A stretch of 64,000 nucleotides of DNA from Centropus unirufus (taxonomy: Eukaryota > Chordata > Aves > Cuculiformes > Centropidae): assembly GCA_013397695.1 (NCBI GenBank), contig VYZI01000492.1, positions 342,346 through 406,345 on the forward strand, given 5' to 3'. A program made the translations under genes and the position numbers. This document shows positions 1 through 13,104 of the stretch, in pieces; the first letter of the stretch is position 1; each line of letters starts with the position of its first letter. Under the pieces are notes generated by a model. It was given only the letters and a program-made list of their open reading frames with translations. It was not told the origin of the DNA and did not search any database.

Positions 1-51
1 AACTGGATGATCTTTAATGGTCCCTTCCAATCCAATCTGTTTTATGAATCT
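1..51 (+). repeat. CR1 LINE 3' end (type A), cut by window edge
   Basis: The first 50 bases read AACTGGATGATCTTTAA, then a GTCCCTTCCAA-like block and a decayed octamer tail. This matches the last ~50 bp of the many sense CR1 copies further right. The rest of the element lies left of the window. Confidence 0.8.
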
Positions 52-921
52 CTGGCTGACAAAGAGAACCTCTGGAATTCTCATTCCCTTGTCAGTTTTA
101 TCAGGATTGGTCTTGGGGATACCTGCCTAACCTTATTATTATTTGGAATAGTTAGCAAGAGGACAATTGGATCTCGGTCAACACTCCTGCTCCACCTGAA
201 GGGAATTTCTCTGGTGTTAGGTAATCTATTTCACCAGCTCCCAGGGTTGATGGTAATGAAGTGGCACATGCGTGGATTTCCTCCCCTTCCCTCTTCATCG
301 CAATCCCAATGTTTTGTGGCGAGGGCAACTGTATTCCTACACTGCAACAGGCAGCATGGAGTTCTCCCCTCCAATGAAAGCAGCTACTCATTGTTTTCCC
401 AAAGAAGGAGTGATCAGACAGAGCCAGGAAGAGCTGAATCCCCCTTCTTTATCTGCAGTGCTGGAATAATTTCACACTGTTTCTTGCCCTGTCTTACAGA
501 AAGATTGCCACATCACTTTATAGCTTATTAGGAATGCAGGAATGGCTCCCCATCCTAGTAAGGTCCTAGATTAGATTCATTTGTGAAAGCTCTGTAATGA
601 CCTTCCAGTAACATTGGTTCAATTTGAAAACAAAGTGCAAGACAAAAAATAGACCCTTATAGAGGAATACGGTTTTATAAATTCCTTAAGGGCTCTTTAA
701 ATTGTTCTCTCATTTTTAAGGTTTTTTTTAAGGGACTTTGTTGGTGCCTTTGCTCCAAAACACTGCAAGCCATGGCCCAATATTTGCTGGAGTGATTGTG
801 GAAGTATGTTTGTTGAGAAGTTGTTTAAGCTGCACTGCTTGACTGAATAAGATACAGAATGGCCACGACTAGAGGTTTCTTCCCTTCCTTGCATCAAAAC
901 TAACCCGAAAGTGGGTATTCG
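52..921. other. Non-coding stretch, nothing recognised
   Basis: A 174-codon frame begins inside the CR1 tail at 7 and runs to 531. It shows no domain, no signal peptide and no similarity I recognise, so I treat it as chance. No repeat family, RNA gene or CpG cluster is visible. Confidence 0.5.
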
Positions 922-1200
922 TAGAATCATGGAATAGTTTTGGTTGGAAGGGACTTTAAAGCTCATCCATTTCCAACTCCTCTGTCATGGGCAAGGACAC
1001 CTTCCACTGGATCAGGTTGCTCGACCTGGTCTTGAACATCTAACCTGGTCTTGAACTCCTCCAGGGATGGGGCTTCCAGGACTTCTCTGGGCAACCAATG
1101 CCAGTGTCTCACCACCTGCACAGTAAAAAATTTCTTCCCAGTATCTCATCTAAATCTCCTCTCTTTCAGCTTTAAACTTCTCCTCCAAAACATCCTGAAA
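922..1200 (-). repeat. CR1 LINE fragment (type A), antisense to TTBK1
   Basis: The + strand reads TAGAATCATGGAATAG, then TTGGTTGGAAGGGACTTTAAA, the reverse complement of the CR1 3' end. It continues through the CTCCAGGGATGGGGC and TTCTCTGGGCAACC blocks into the CATCTAAATCTC block. An internal duplication of the 'acctggtcttgaac' segment occurs near 1027-1055. The 5' boundary is approximate. Confidence 0.88.
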
Positions 1201-2194
1201 TCCTCTTAATTGTGGGACACCATCCAGTTGGAATAAATGTTAAGATTACTTTGGAAAAGAGAAATAAGGAAGGCCATCTGAGGGGCCTCCCTTCCTAGGG
1301 TGAAGGAGGAATGGGATAATTTGGTGGACCATCACTGGAGCATTAGGAAGGAGAGGTGGAAGCTGAGGGAGGTGTTGTGATTTTTATATTGTGCTCCCTT
1401 GCCTGTAAGAGTCTCACCAGCTACAGACAGGGCATTGCCAGTCCTTGGTGTCCTGCAGGAGCAGCTCCTGGTCTTGTCCACAACAGTGCCCGCGTATCAC
1501 GCTGCTGAGACCCACACAGTTATCTTGGAAAATATGGGAAATAATCTAGCAGTAGCAATGGGAGTTGGAACTCCATGCATTGTGGTTTTTTTCACATGAA
1601 CTCTTCCATTACTTGGAGATCAGTAGAAACATCAATATCTTCAACTTCCTTGGTGGGGAGGGAATTGCCACACTAGTGGTTTCCATCAGACTCACAATCC
1701 CTTTTGGTTTTACCCAGTACCGCGTTGTTTTCCATTAACTCTCCTTCACTACTCAAGAGCTGTTTGCATGGGAAAGGGTCTTTTTTTTTTAGTAGTTGAG
1801 GAGGAAGATGTTGACAGCATGATGGACCACGGATGTGATCAGATAAGATGTGCTTGGATTTGGTGTCAAGCCATGTCATCTTTAATTTGGTGAACATATG
1901 AAAGGAACAAACTGTAGATCACAGGCTGACTCCAGCCATACAGGCACAACATGAGCAATGAGAATGCTGTGGGCTCCGATTTCCCCCTCTCCAGAGGAAT
2001 GGGGCAGCCTAGAAAGCCTTAAGAACGTGTTGTGGTGTCAGCCAGGACAGATAGAAGTGGACTCGTTGCTGTCTGTGTGACAGTCAGTGTTAGGAGGTTT
2101 GCTGTCAGCAGGGAAAAAGTGTCTGTGGCCTCACAATCAGATATAAAATGATAAAGTCATAAGGACCAGTTGATGTCTAATTTGATGTCTAACT
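1201..2194. other. Non-coding stretch with a small tandem repeat at its right end
   Basis: No gene is recognised. At about 2167-2200 three imprecise copies of a ~12 bp unit (TTGATGTCTAA) lie directly against the 5' end of the next CR1. Confidence 0.45.
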
Positions 2195-2863
2195 TGATAT
2201 CTTGGGGGTGCTGGTGGATGAGAAGCTCGACATTAGTCAACAATGTGTGCTCGTTGCCCAGAAAGCCAGCTGTATCCCGGGCGGCACCCAAAGCAGTGGG
2301 ACCCACAGAGAGCGGGAGGAGATTCTGCCCTTCTACATGGCTCTTGTAAGACCTCACCTGGAGCCCTGTGTTCAGTTCTGGAGTCCTCAGCACAGGAAGG
2401 ACATGGGTCTGTTACAGCATGTCCAGAGGAGGCCACAGATATCATCTGTGGGCTGGAGAACCTCCCATATAAGGACAGGCTGAGAGAGTTGGGGTTGAAG
2501 AGAGTTGAGCCTGGAGAAGAGAAGGCTCATAACAGCCTTCCTGTGCTGAAAGGGGCTTACAGGAAATCTGCAGAGAGGCTCTTTACCAGTGTGTCCGGAG
2601 ATAGGACAACGGTTTTAAGATGAAAGAGGGGAGATTACATTAGATATTAGGAAGAAATTATTCACTGTGAGGGTGGTGAGGCACTGGCACAGGTTACCCA
2701 GAGAAATCATGGCTGCCCCATCCCTGGAGGTGTTCAAGGCCAGGTTGGATGGGGCTTTGAGAAGCCTGATCCAGTTTTGGGTGTCCCTGCCCACGTCAAA
2801 GGGGCTGGAACTGTATGATCTTCAAGGTCCCTTCCATCTCAAGCTATTCTGTGATTCTATTAA
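2195..2863 (+). repeat. CR1 LINE fragment (type A), about 670 bp
   Basis: Begins in the C-terminal part of the CR1 ORF2 reverse transcriptase (GGTGCTGGTGGATGAGAAGCTC, the usual 'GVLVDEKL' coding block). It runs through TCAGTTCTGGAGTCCTCAGC and CCCCATCCCTGGAGGTGTTC to a terminal ATTCTGTGATTCTAT. The reading frame is broken by indels, so it is a dead copy. Confidence 0.92.
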
Positions 2864-3705
2864 ATAAAAAAAAGTGTTTGATAATAGGATTATAAATCCA
2901 AGTGCTCAAGCCAAAATCCCATATCTCTCCAGTCGTTTTTCACCAGTGACCAAGAGATGATGCTTAAGGGAAGGCTGAGAGGAAAAGTATAATGTGCTTG
3001 CCCTACTTATACCCTTCTTGGTACTGCAGCCTGCATTTTCTCAGTCTTTTCATTAGCTAGCCTCAATAATTGTGTGTGCACACAGGGGGTGTAATTCCCC
3101 TAGTCACAACACTCCATTGTGAAACCTAGCTGTGCATTCCAGCGTATTTTTCTCTCTTTTAGCCAGTTAGTGGTTTTAGAGAAACTTTAGTCTATCCTGG
3201 GTTACCTTAATTTCTAAGGTCTTTGCTCTGCAAATATGCCAGAAAATTTTGGCTCTCCAGAGACTTTGTTATGAGTGAGCTTGCCCCATGTGTGCTTGTG
3301 GGGTCTCCCAAGAAGCACCTGTGCCTTCCTAGTAGATTTAGGCATCATGGCTTGTCCCCCCTAGCTGCTAGCTTATTTTTCCTTTTCAATTTTCTGAACG
3401 TGTGTTGCAGAATGAAGACTGATTGCTCAGATCCTCTGCAGAGCTCTTTAAAATAAACAACAGCCAAAAATCCTTGGCATCTTCTTTCTTATATTTTCTC
3501 TATTCAGTCATTCTATTCCTTCTCTGTCTGTTGTCCAGCAGTCTGGCTGGCTGGCCTCCCATCAGGAAAGTTTTGTGTAGAAAACATGTAGCTTTTATCT
3601 TTGGGAATTTGCTTCATCTATTTTAAAATCATCAAGAAATAGAATATCATCTTTAACTTGGAAGATTTTGTGCTGTTTTCTTCTTTGTGCACATATTAGA
3701 ACCAT
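2864..3705. other. Non-coding stretch, nothing recognised
   Basis: AT-rich unique-looking sequence. No repeat, conserved motif or credible exon was seen. Confidence 0.5.
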
Positions 3706-4064
3706 GAAATCATAGAATGGTTTGAATAGGAAAGGACCTCAAAGCCAATCCATTTCCACCCACCTGCCATGGGCAGGGACACCTTCCACTGCATCAGGTT
3801 GCTCAAGCCCCATCCAGCCTGGCCTCCAACACCTCTAGGGATGAGGCATCCATGACTTCTCTGTGAAACCTGTGCCAGTGCCTCATCACCTTCACATGCA
3901 ATAATTTCTTCTTAATATCTTATCTAAATCTCCCCTCTTTCAGCTTAAAACCATTCCCTGTCATCCTATGCCTGTTCTCCCTGATAAAGAGCCCCATCTC
4001 AGCTTTCCTGTAGTTCCCTTTAAGTACTGGGAGGCTGCAGTAAGGTCTCTCTGGAGCCTTCCAC
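3706..4064 (-). repeat. CR1 LINE fragment (type A)
   Basis: Reverse-complement CR1 3' end starts at ATCATAGAATGGTTTGAA. It continues through CCTGCCATGGGCAGGGACACC and AGCTTAAAACCATTCCCTG to the 'ggtctctctggagcctt' block, where the element is 5'-truncated. Confidence 0.9.
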
Positions 4065-6666
4065 TCTATTTTGAAGAGGTTTTGTTTGTATAGTGAGCCA
4101 ATTAGAAACAAAATTGAGCAATTTAAAAAGACCAAGCAGCAGTTGCTCTGATCAAAGACCTTTTCTTTTGTTTTTTAAAGGTGTTATGTTTTTAATTACT
4201 CAAAAAATGTGAGTTAGCATTGAGTTATAAAGTTACTATTTAAAATTTAATCTTGGTGACGTACCCTGATCTCCATGAGGAAACTGAAGTTCCCCATTGT
4301 GGCCTGTTTCCTAAAGGCACAGCCCACATGGGCCCCCATGGCAACTCACCATTGCCACTTTATTCTGGTCCAGTAGAGTATTTTCAGTACTACATTTTTT
4401 CCATTTAGGCTTGATATGATTCTTTAATCGATCTCATTTGAGTCTATTTTTCTTTCTCTAGTGTGTAGTACCATTCTTCCCCTTGAGTGACCTGGCCTTT
4501 TTCGGTGTAATTTGTTTCCCTGGATCACTGGAGAGTGGCACCCTGGGGTACCTGTTACCTCCGTGTTCTCTATACATGCTAGTTTCCCACCCTACTTCAG
4601 AGATGTTTCATCTGTTTGGATTTTTGGGTCCTATTTAAATATCACATACCCCAAACTCCCTCTTTGAGGGCATAGGGTTGTTTCTTCTAAAATTCTACCT
4701 ATTTAGACCACTCAGTGTGTTACCCATGACCATGACTCACACTGAATACTCAGAGAGAGATGGAGGTTGGACTTGGTGGACAGTGGCCTTTGCTTGGAGT
4801 CCTCCCTCAGTGCTCAGTCAGTGGATTTTTTGCTCAGAGATTTTGTCATCCTGTTCAGTTGTCCTCCACTGGCTAGGTTGGGGATTTTTTGGTTCAGTTC
4901 AGCTGTCTGCCTGCCTGGTATCTGAGTTGCCTCTACAGCCTTCCTTTTCCTGGGTATTCCTGATGCAAGTGGATGGGGATGCTGCCATCCAGGAAGGAGA
5001 TTTCACCAGCAAGACCATTGCCAGTCACCCTACAACCTATTGACCCAAGGTGTTCTACCCTCCTTAGCAGGATACTAGGAAATTGCCCCTGCTGCTTCTC
5101 TTGCCACTCCTTAAATCCCGGTCAGTGCAGTTTATCCATCCCTAACATGAAGAAGCTGCTTCTGAAGACCACGGGGTGCACATAGTTCAGATGTAGGCAT
5201 GTGGACATGCAGCGATTGAAGCAAGGTGCAGCAATCCTGCCTTTCTGCTGCACTGCTGCTTGCTTCCCAGCTTCCAGCCTTTTTCAAGGTAGTGATGAGC
5301 ACTCAGTAGGTAGTTCTGTTGTTTCCCACTTCTTTTAGCATCACTTTTTTTTTGTTTCACATGTAGAACTAGGAACTTCATGGTCTTCTTGATGTATGGT
5401 TTAAATTCTCGATACGTGTTCTGCTCACTCAAACAAGAGTACAGTGTAGCTGTCTTGTACTTTTACCTTCCTTTAGACATCAGCACAATGCTCCTTTTGA
5501 TCAGCCACTCCATTAGAGTGTGCTTTGTTTCCCTCGTTGCATGAAGAAGAGAAAGCTGCTTGCTGCTCGCTTGCTGAAGTAGCTCAGTCAAAGAATGCAA
5601 GTCACTTTTGTGGTGACGTTGTGTTAAGAGACTTTAGAGCTTTGTGGTTTGGTTACATGTTGTATTACTTAAAGAGAACTTGGCTGCATTACACTCTCAG
5701 GTTTACTAGTTTAGGGGTTCTGCAAGTAAGTTAGTGAAACTAACTGGCTTCTTTATATATTGCTTTCCTTGAAACTAAAAGTTGGCCTCAAGCAAAGTTC
5801 CTCCACTGCTTTTAAGCAGAGGTGGCTGAATCCTGTGATCTCATGAAAGGCTCAGGGCTTCCTGCTGTGGAGACAAACACGGGTAGCAGCTTAACTGAAG
5901 CTGGAATGTATCTGAGGTACTGCTCCTCCACTTATGCTGGCACTTGCGTTTGACTGACCCTGCAAAGAACTAGTCCAGGGAGCTCTAAGCCAAGGCATAA
6001 ACTTAATTATTAGGAAGTGGAAGACCTTGTCTGCTGGTACAAGTCGCCAAACTGGCCCATGTGGAATCCAGGGTACAGGAATTCAGAGCTGGCAGGAGAG
6101 AGGGGACCCATTTCTCCCGATTGCTGGCAGGTTTTCATACTGTCTAACTAGGAACCTGAAGCTGTGGATCCAGAATCAGAATCTGTTTGTAGGCTTTATG
6201 GAAGAGGGCAAGTAGATAGTGCAGTCTAAGAGTGCTTTTGTTGATTCTCAGCTTTCACTCATTAGTATCTAAGCACCCCAAACTGGAATTTTTCCTTTTG
6301 CCTTTTGTTTTTCTTGGTTTTAGTAATACTTGCCGTAGCTAAAGCCGTCCTTTTTTAAAGGTGCCAAGCCTTGATCAGAAAAGTGGTGCCCAGTTTTGAT
6401 CTGAAAAGGGCAAGAGATCCAGAATCCACTGTTCCCCTTGTTCTAGGTCCTGTCCTTAAGGAAACCTCTCATGAAAAACCAATTTGCTGTTGTCAGGCTT
6501 CAGCTTCTAGCAGAAGATGAGCAGTTATAGAATGGGAGAGCTTTTAAGTTCCTTAAATTTTCATCACAGAGAGATAATTCTAAACTACATTCATGTGCTT
6601 TTTAGTGTGCCTTTTGGATAAGATACACACATTTTAAAGAGTTTAGTTTTCAGGTGGCTGGAAGGC
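4065..6666. other. Long non-coding stretch, nothing recognised
   Basis: 2.6 kb without a recognisable repeat or gene. The longest open frame (4678-5043, + strand, 121 codons) is rich in hydrophobic and Trp/Ser codons but resembles no family I know. Confidence 0.45.
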
Positions 6667-7122
6667 ATCATAGAATCATAGAATGGTTTGGGTTGGAAGT
6701 GTCCTTAAAGGTCATCCAGTTCCACCCCCGTGCCATGGGGAGGGACATCTCTCACTGCATCAGGTTGCTCAAAGCCTCAGCCAACCTGGCCTTGAACACC
6801 TCCAGGGATGGGGCAGCCACCACTTCTCTGGGCGACCTGTGCTAGTGCCTCACCACCCTCACAGGAATATAGTTCTTCCTAACTTCTCATCTAAATCTCT
6901 CTTTCAGCTTAAAACAGTTTTCCCTCATCCTATACCTGCACTACCAGATGAAGAGCCCCTCCCCAGCTTTCCAATAGCCCCTTTAAGATGTGGAAGGCCG
7001 CTCTAAGGTCTCACTGGAGCCTTCTCTTCTCCAGGATGAGGAAGCCCAACTCTCTCAGTCTGTCCTCATATGGGAGGTGCTCCAGCTCTCAGATCATCCT
7101 CGTGGTCCTCCTCCATCTTTCA
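6667..7122 (-). repeat. CR1 LINE fragment (type A)
   Basis: Antisense copy with two octamer-derived tails (ATCATAGAATCATAGAATGG), TTGGGTTGGAAG and CTCCAGGGATGGGGCAGCC. It extends to the CTCTCAGTCTGTCCTCATA block encoding the end of ORF2, and fades out around the 'ctcctccatcttt' segment. Confidence 0.92.
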
Positions 7123-9429
7123 GCCTGTTTATTGAGCTTTGGGTTTTTAAGTGACCATGAGGCATGGATGTTGACTCTTTTCCCAAAGTCCAGCCTCTCC
7201 CCAGTTGTAGGCAAGGACAGAATTGCTCCCTATTTTTCTGCTTCTCTCTGTAGTAATTCTGTACTCTGTATGCCTTATTCCTAGATGTTTGAGTTTTAGT
7301 TTGGTTGCATTCAGAAGCTTTCTACGGAATATGCACTTTTTCCTTATGCTCTCCTCCATGTCTAGAAAGAATCAGGAGCAGGTACTTTTCAAGCAGAGAT
7401 GAGGTGAGGCTTAAGGGGCTTTTTCCATTGAGCCAATAGGAAAGAAAAACAAATGTAGAAATGTGCCAATGCAAGAGGCAGGGAGTCAAGTGTGTTCTCG
7501 GTCTTGTAAGAGCTGATTTGAGGAAATGGCAGGAGGTCTGTGGCTTCTAGGGCTCAGGGCTGGCTGGTTGCGTAGGTCTCTGCAGCCTATTTTTAAGTTT
7601 GATGGCAACTCAGAGGCTGGTATTTTTAGTGTGGTTGTTGCTTCTTTTGCGAAACAGATTTTCTTTAACCTTGCCTCTTGTGGTTCCGATTGAGATGAAA
7701 TGACAGGCATTTTTTTTCTCCCTCCAAACATCCTAAGCTGGACTGGAACCAGTAATTGTTCTGTCTGTGGTGTATTATTAGAAGCATTCACCAATAGCCA
7801 GCGTCCTCTGGCAAGTCGAGCACAGAATGCGCCCTTACCCATTTCAGGTTGAAAAATTGTTATGAGCTTTGGCCAGTTCAGGTGCAAAATTTAGCTTTCC
7901 ATTACTTTATTACAGCTAAAAATAGAAGTAGAATTATTTTTGCATTCAAATATGATATAAGGTTTATGGTGCTTCTTCAGAGAAACAAATTCCAACCATC
8001 TGTATTCTGTAATGGGAAATTCTCTGCGTCCAGTTACCTGGCATAGCACTGACAAATTTGGTTTATTACAATGAATCTGCTCTGAAGAACACATCTTGAA
8101 GGTTATTTTCTTCCCCTGAGAAGAACATTCAAGGGATTTTTCTGTCCAGCACAATAAGCTGGTGTAAGATCTGATAGCAGAGTGAGAAGACACATGCCTA
8201 AGTCATAGACTGCTTAACTCATGGTTAGGAAAAGATTATTTGCATGGGCTGGAAGAATGCAAGTAAATGCTGACAGCTGTGGACTAGATAGCATCAGTGA
8301 CACATGTGGAAATAGCTCATATAGAGGCAGCCCAGACCGGCTTGTAAAACTGTTCTGTAATCTTAGTAGCACCATTTCTCCCTGGAAACTGGCTCACACA
8401 GCCCCGCAGGAAGGAATTAAACAGACCATGCTTGCATGTACAAGTGTTCTCATATATCTTTCTAGGCTGCTCAGGCACAGAGACAAGCAGCCTTTATCTT
8501 CCTTGATGTTATTGTTTTCTTTATTAATATTATCTTCAGATATTAACTGCAAAGAAAACAAATTCCTCTAGAACTGTAGATCCTTCATATGACAAGGAAA
8601 TTTGAGCTTCCAATCTGAAACCAAGTTTTATGTCTCTGGGGACCTGTGTCTTTGAGAAAAAACTTCAGGGAACCATTGAATATGGTTGAGATTGTACTGG
8701 GATTTCCCAAGGGGAAGAGAAAAAGTGGGTCAGCTGTGAGGACACCACCTTCGGGCAAGGCACCAGCTGTCTTCAAACTGAAAAATGGTGAGGCTGCAGA
8801 TGAGAGAATGGAACAGTAGATTTGCAGGGGCAGAGGAAGGTTGAATGTGCTCCAGCTAAGGGGGAGAGCTCCTTAGAGAAATGGGAAAAATGGTTACAGA
8901 AGGGCTGTAGAGTGATGATTTAAGTGACTAACACTCAGCATGGTAAAACCTTTTTCGCAGTCCCAGGAAATCTCTACTGTGTAATTGCAAACAGAATCTC
9001 TGCTGTGATCAGCAGTGGGCTTGAAAACTGCAGAACTTTGGTCCCCCTTAGTCTTATTCAGCCTGATAAGTCGTATGAGCGCAGCAAGCAGCAGTTGCCC
9101 CACTTATGTTAATTGCTATTAAATTTCAGGGCTTGGCAACATGAAGTCTGGTGGCAAATCTACACATATATGATTTTTCCCTGCAAAATACCCTGCCTTC
9201 CATAACTTGAATCAAAATATCAAATCTCTGTTCTGGAGCTCACTGTTATGTTTAACCTCTGAATAGCTTTTGACAAGTTTCTTTAACCCTTGGTAGTTAT
9301 GGTGACTGCATCTGCCATCAAATGCTTTCAATTGGTAAGATGAGCACTATTTTTCCTGGAATGTAGGTTTAACATTATTAATCTCAGACTGGACTTTTTA
9401 ATAACCTGATAGAATAAGTTATATACCTT
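7123..9429. other. Non-coding stretch, nothing recognised
   Basis: Contains a 133-codon antisense frame (7486-7887) and a 116-codon sense frame (8221-8571). Neither has a recognisable domain or flanking splice signals that convince me. Confidence 0.45.
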
Positions 9430-10043
9430 TGATGCAGCCCAGAAAGTCAACTGTATCCTGGGCTGCATCCAAAGCAGTGGGACCCACAGAGAGAGGGAGG
9501 AGATTCTGCCCTTCTACACGGCTCTTGTAAGACCTCACCTGGAGCCCTGTGTTCAGTTCTAGAGTCCTCAGCACAGGAAAGACATGGACCTGTTGGAGTA
9601 AGTCCAGAGGAGGCCATGAAGATGAGGGCTGGAGCACCTTCCATCCAAGGACATGCTGAGAAAGTTGGACTAGTTTAGCGCAGGGAAGAGAAGGGTCCGG
9701 GAGGACCTTAGAGCAGCCTTCCAGTATTTAACGGTGCAGACAGGAAATATGGGTAGGGGGTCTTTACCAACTGAGTCCAGGGATAGAACAAGGGGGAATG
9801 GTTTCAAGCTGAAAGAGGAGATTTAGATGACACCTTAGGAAGAACTGTTTTCCTGTGAGGGCGGTGTGGCACTGGCCTAGGTCTCCCAGAGAAACTGTGG
9901 AAGTCCCATCCCTAGAGGTGTTAGAGACCAAGCTGGATGAAGCCCTGAGCATCCTGATGAAGAGGAAGGTGTCTCTGCCTATGGCAGTGGTGTGGAACTG
10001 GATGGGATAAGATCCTTTCCAACCCAAACCATTGTATGATTTA
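9430..10043 (+). repeat. CR1 LINE fragment (type A), about 610 bp
   Basis: Starts at GATGCAGCCCAGAAAGTCAA and carries GTGTTCAGTTCTAGAGTCCT. It ends with CTTTCCAACCCAAACCATTGTATGA. Its start sits in the same ORF2 region as the copy at 2195, but truncated further. Confidence 0.92.
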
Positions 10044-12658
10044 TATTTGGTTGGCTACCAGCAGACTACTCCAGTTTTGAAGTAGTGATCTGTATTGACT
10101 CTGCAGGTAGATACACTTAAGCTGCACTTACCTGTTTATTGTAAGCAGACCATAATGGTTGCCTGTTCAATTAGCAGAGATTAAGCTGGTTATGATATTG
10201 GAGGGATTCCCTGGTGTTGGATTTAATTTTCTGCTTGGATCCAAAATTGGAACAACTCCATCAGGGAGATGGGTGAAAAAGGAATGGACTTTTCTCTTGT
10301 GCTGCCCCTTTTTTTAGCTTTGCTGCTGGGATGTAGTTGGAGAGGATTAGGATCACATAAACTGCCAGTAGGGCAGGTGTCCTTACCTGGTGTGCATTCT
10401 TAATGACTTGTTGTCATAATAACTGAGCTGATGTAGGTAGGTGGTTTTGGCGCAGGCACCACTGAGTACTCTGTAATGTGAGTGATTTCAGACTCTGGCA
10501 GTGTGAAATTATGGGTTTGGGGGTTGGTTTGTTTTGCTTAGGTCGTTTGCTGTCACTTGTAAGTCACTGCACAGACAATAATACTTCCAGTTGACTGTGC
10601 AACCAGGTAGCCATAATAATACTGTCAGGGTACATCTGTTATCCTGTTTAATATATTTATGTGTGTTCTGTTCAGTGCAGCCTGGTGTTAGCAGAGAATC
10701 CAGACCTATCCATCTTGATTGCAGCTTTTTTGGAGGTGTTTTTTTTGTTTGTTTATTTTCCTTTTTTTAGGGGCTGTATTTTTGGTTTTCCTTGTCATAG
10801 CTACATCACTCCTTAATGGCCATAAACCCTTCAGAGTTGAAAAACAGTCCCAGTATCGCGCAACCTCACCTTTAGATGTTTTGTTTTTTACAGAAATGAA
10901 ATGCTGTGAATAGCAAGTCCAGAATCTCTAAGGCTGATGCCCTTGCATGCCTAGGAGAAGAATATGTGACAGAGGAGACTTTAAGCCGCAGCTGCTAGGA
11001 GCTGAGCCTGCTCTCTGAGCTGAGTTTGCTACCGCAGAGGCAGGCAATGAAGCAAGATATGTGTCTTCAAGGAACAATTCAGAACCTTTCAAGCTCCTGC
11101 TGTCAGACCTACCCTAACAGCGTGTGACTTGGTTTTAATTGCTGTTTCAAGTTCAGCAGGAGGTACGATGTGTTCCAGGACTGAAGGGATGTTAGTCCAG
11201 AGCACTTTATTTTTTTTTTAATCAGCTTATCATATGCATTTCTGCCCTAATAACAGAATGCTAGTGCATGGTACAACTCATTTATACAAATATGGAAGGG
11301 GGGTGGATGGTTTAATGTGAGGGATTTAATTTTTGTAATTGGTATTGGAAGCAGAGACATTTATAAAACAGTGAGGGATGCTGAGTGCGTGCAGTTGATG
11401 CTGCCATTAACTGAGACCCAGTTCTGCTGCTCAATTGCATTTGGAAGTGCGACTGTTTTTCTTCCTTATTTCCAAGCACTCTTAGTTGTACTTGTTGTAT
11501 TCTCTCCCCCATCTGTTTCATTTTGGTTTAATGCCAGTGAAGTTCATGTTGGGAACAGCTAAATTATGCTTCTATTCACATCTCTTTATTGTTTGTTAAT
11601 CCCATGAGTATAGGACAGGGAGATGAATCAGATTTCTAGGCTGCAATTTATTTGGGCTACATCTTTTGGTTTTGCAGATGTCCAGCTTTGTCTCACCTAA
11701 AAAGCTGTAGTTGGCATCAGCTTCCTAAAACACCATTCGGATCTGCCCTTGAGGTGGCTCCTGTGTTCATGGTGGGGAATTTGAACAAGCAAAGAGAGTT
11801 CCTGGCTATAGCAGCATAAACAAACTTCACTTGTTCTAATTGTTCTACTTTGTAGGCTTCCAGAGGTCAGGATGTGTCCTGAGATAAAGTGGGATATTGC
11901 AGTTCCTCCACAGTGAGATTAAGACACTTAAGATTATCCAGGACCTTTAAAAGTGAGATGGTGCGATAGACCTCTATAGCTCTTTAATAACCACCATGTG
12001 TCTGAGTTTTCAGCCTGGTGTTTGTTTGAGTTTAGCTGTATTTTGACCACTGTTACCACAGTATATTGAGACTGAAGTAAGTTAACATAGAAAAGATCTC
12101 ATTTAAACATTAGGAATTTCCACGGGGAATGCTCCATATTTATAAGTTTAATTTTAAAAGAGGTATGATCCTATAAAATTAAGAAATTTTTTTTTCTAGT
12201 AAAGCTGTTTAAAGTGTTGCTTGCATGAAAGAGAACATTGTAAGATAGGTAACTGGGCTGTGTATGTGAGAATTTTTGATCGAGTCTTTTCTGGTCTCTA
12301 ACCTCCTTGAAGGGGTAATGGAGCCGTTTGTATTATATATACACTAGTTCCTCTGAAAGTAGCTGCGAAAAATACAGTCTGGCCACACTGAATGATAACA
12401 CGAGCCCATGTAGTATGCAGTCCTAAACCGGCCAAGAATGAATGTCTAGGATAGAGAATAAGAGCAGAGAAAACATTTAAAATGCCTCCGCACAATGTTC
12501 TTCCACCTTCAGTGATTTACGGGTAGAAAACTCTAAGCTAAAGATAGAATATTTGTATGTAACTGTTGAGTGGATTAGTAGTAGTGAATTTGTCACTTTT
12601 TTAATCTATTTAAGCTTTTAGCGTCTGCAGCGAAGAGTTCTTCAGCTTAACAACCTGT
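10044..12658. other. Non-coding stretch, nothing recognised
   Basis: Unique-looking sequence with several T- and A-runs (for example near 10738 and 11208). I see no repeat or exon until the small ORF that begins at 12659. Confidence 0.45.
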
Positions 12659-12730
12659 ATGAAGTTACTTGTGCTTGGTCTAGTTTGTCTCGTCATGAAC
12701 GCACGCGTGAACAAGGCAGATGCCTTTGAT
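12659..12730 (+). CDS. Candidate signal-peptide exon of a small secreted protein (speculative)
   Basis: An ATG opens 24 codons starting MKLLVLGLVCLVMNA. This is Met-Lys, then an 11-residue hydrophobic core and a small residue at a plausible cleavage site (VMNA), followed by a polar stretch ending KADAFD. The last codon abuts GTAAGA, a good splice donor, at 12731. If not spliced the frame stops after 38 codons at 12772. The patch 12620-12712 carries several CpGs (GCGTC, GCGAAG, CTCGTC, ACGCACGCG), unusual against its surroundings. I could not find a convincing partner exon before TTBK1. It is either a first exon, a lineage-specific or decayed gene, or coincidence. Confidence 0.22.
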
Positions 12731-13104
12731 GTAAGACTGCATCACTTACTGCAACATCAGGCCTTGCACTGAAACTCTTGCAGGCTTTCCTCCTTTTAGT
12801 GTGCCTACCCCAGTTTTGCTTCTCTGGCAGGTCTTGATTTTCATGTCAGCTAAATGATTGCTGCTATAGTGCATCAGATTTTTGTAAGCTGCATTAAAAA
12901 TGAGACCATTTACCCATGAGTGCTATTGACTGGAACTGTCTTGATGCCAAACAGAAGGAATGGCTAGCAGAGCAGTGTATCAGACTGTATAATGGGGTTT
13001 ATTAGCCTGTTTAAGCATGGCTTTTTTAATTATTTGTCTTTTTTTAAGGCTAAGACTAAATTTATAGAGCTATAAAGGTTCTCCGGTATGGGCTGGAAGA
13101 GGTA
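12731..13104. other. Non-coding stretch after the candidate exon
   Basis: If 12659-12730 is a real exon, this would be the start of its intron. I see no obvious next exon here. Confidence 0.4.

Noticed and set aside
7..531. 174-codon open frame at the left edge
   Set aside because: It begins inside a CR1 tail, has no recognisable domain, and an antisense frame overlaps it. Length alone is not convincing in 64 kb.
7486..7887. 133-codon antisense frame
   Set aside because: No family recognised, no promoter or convincing splice context. Several frames of this length occur in the window by chance.
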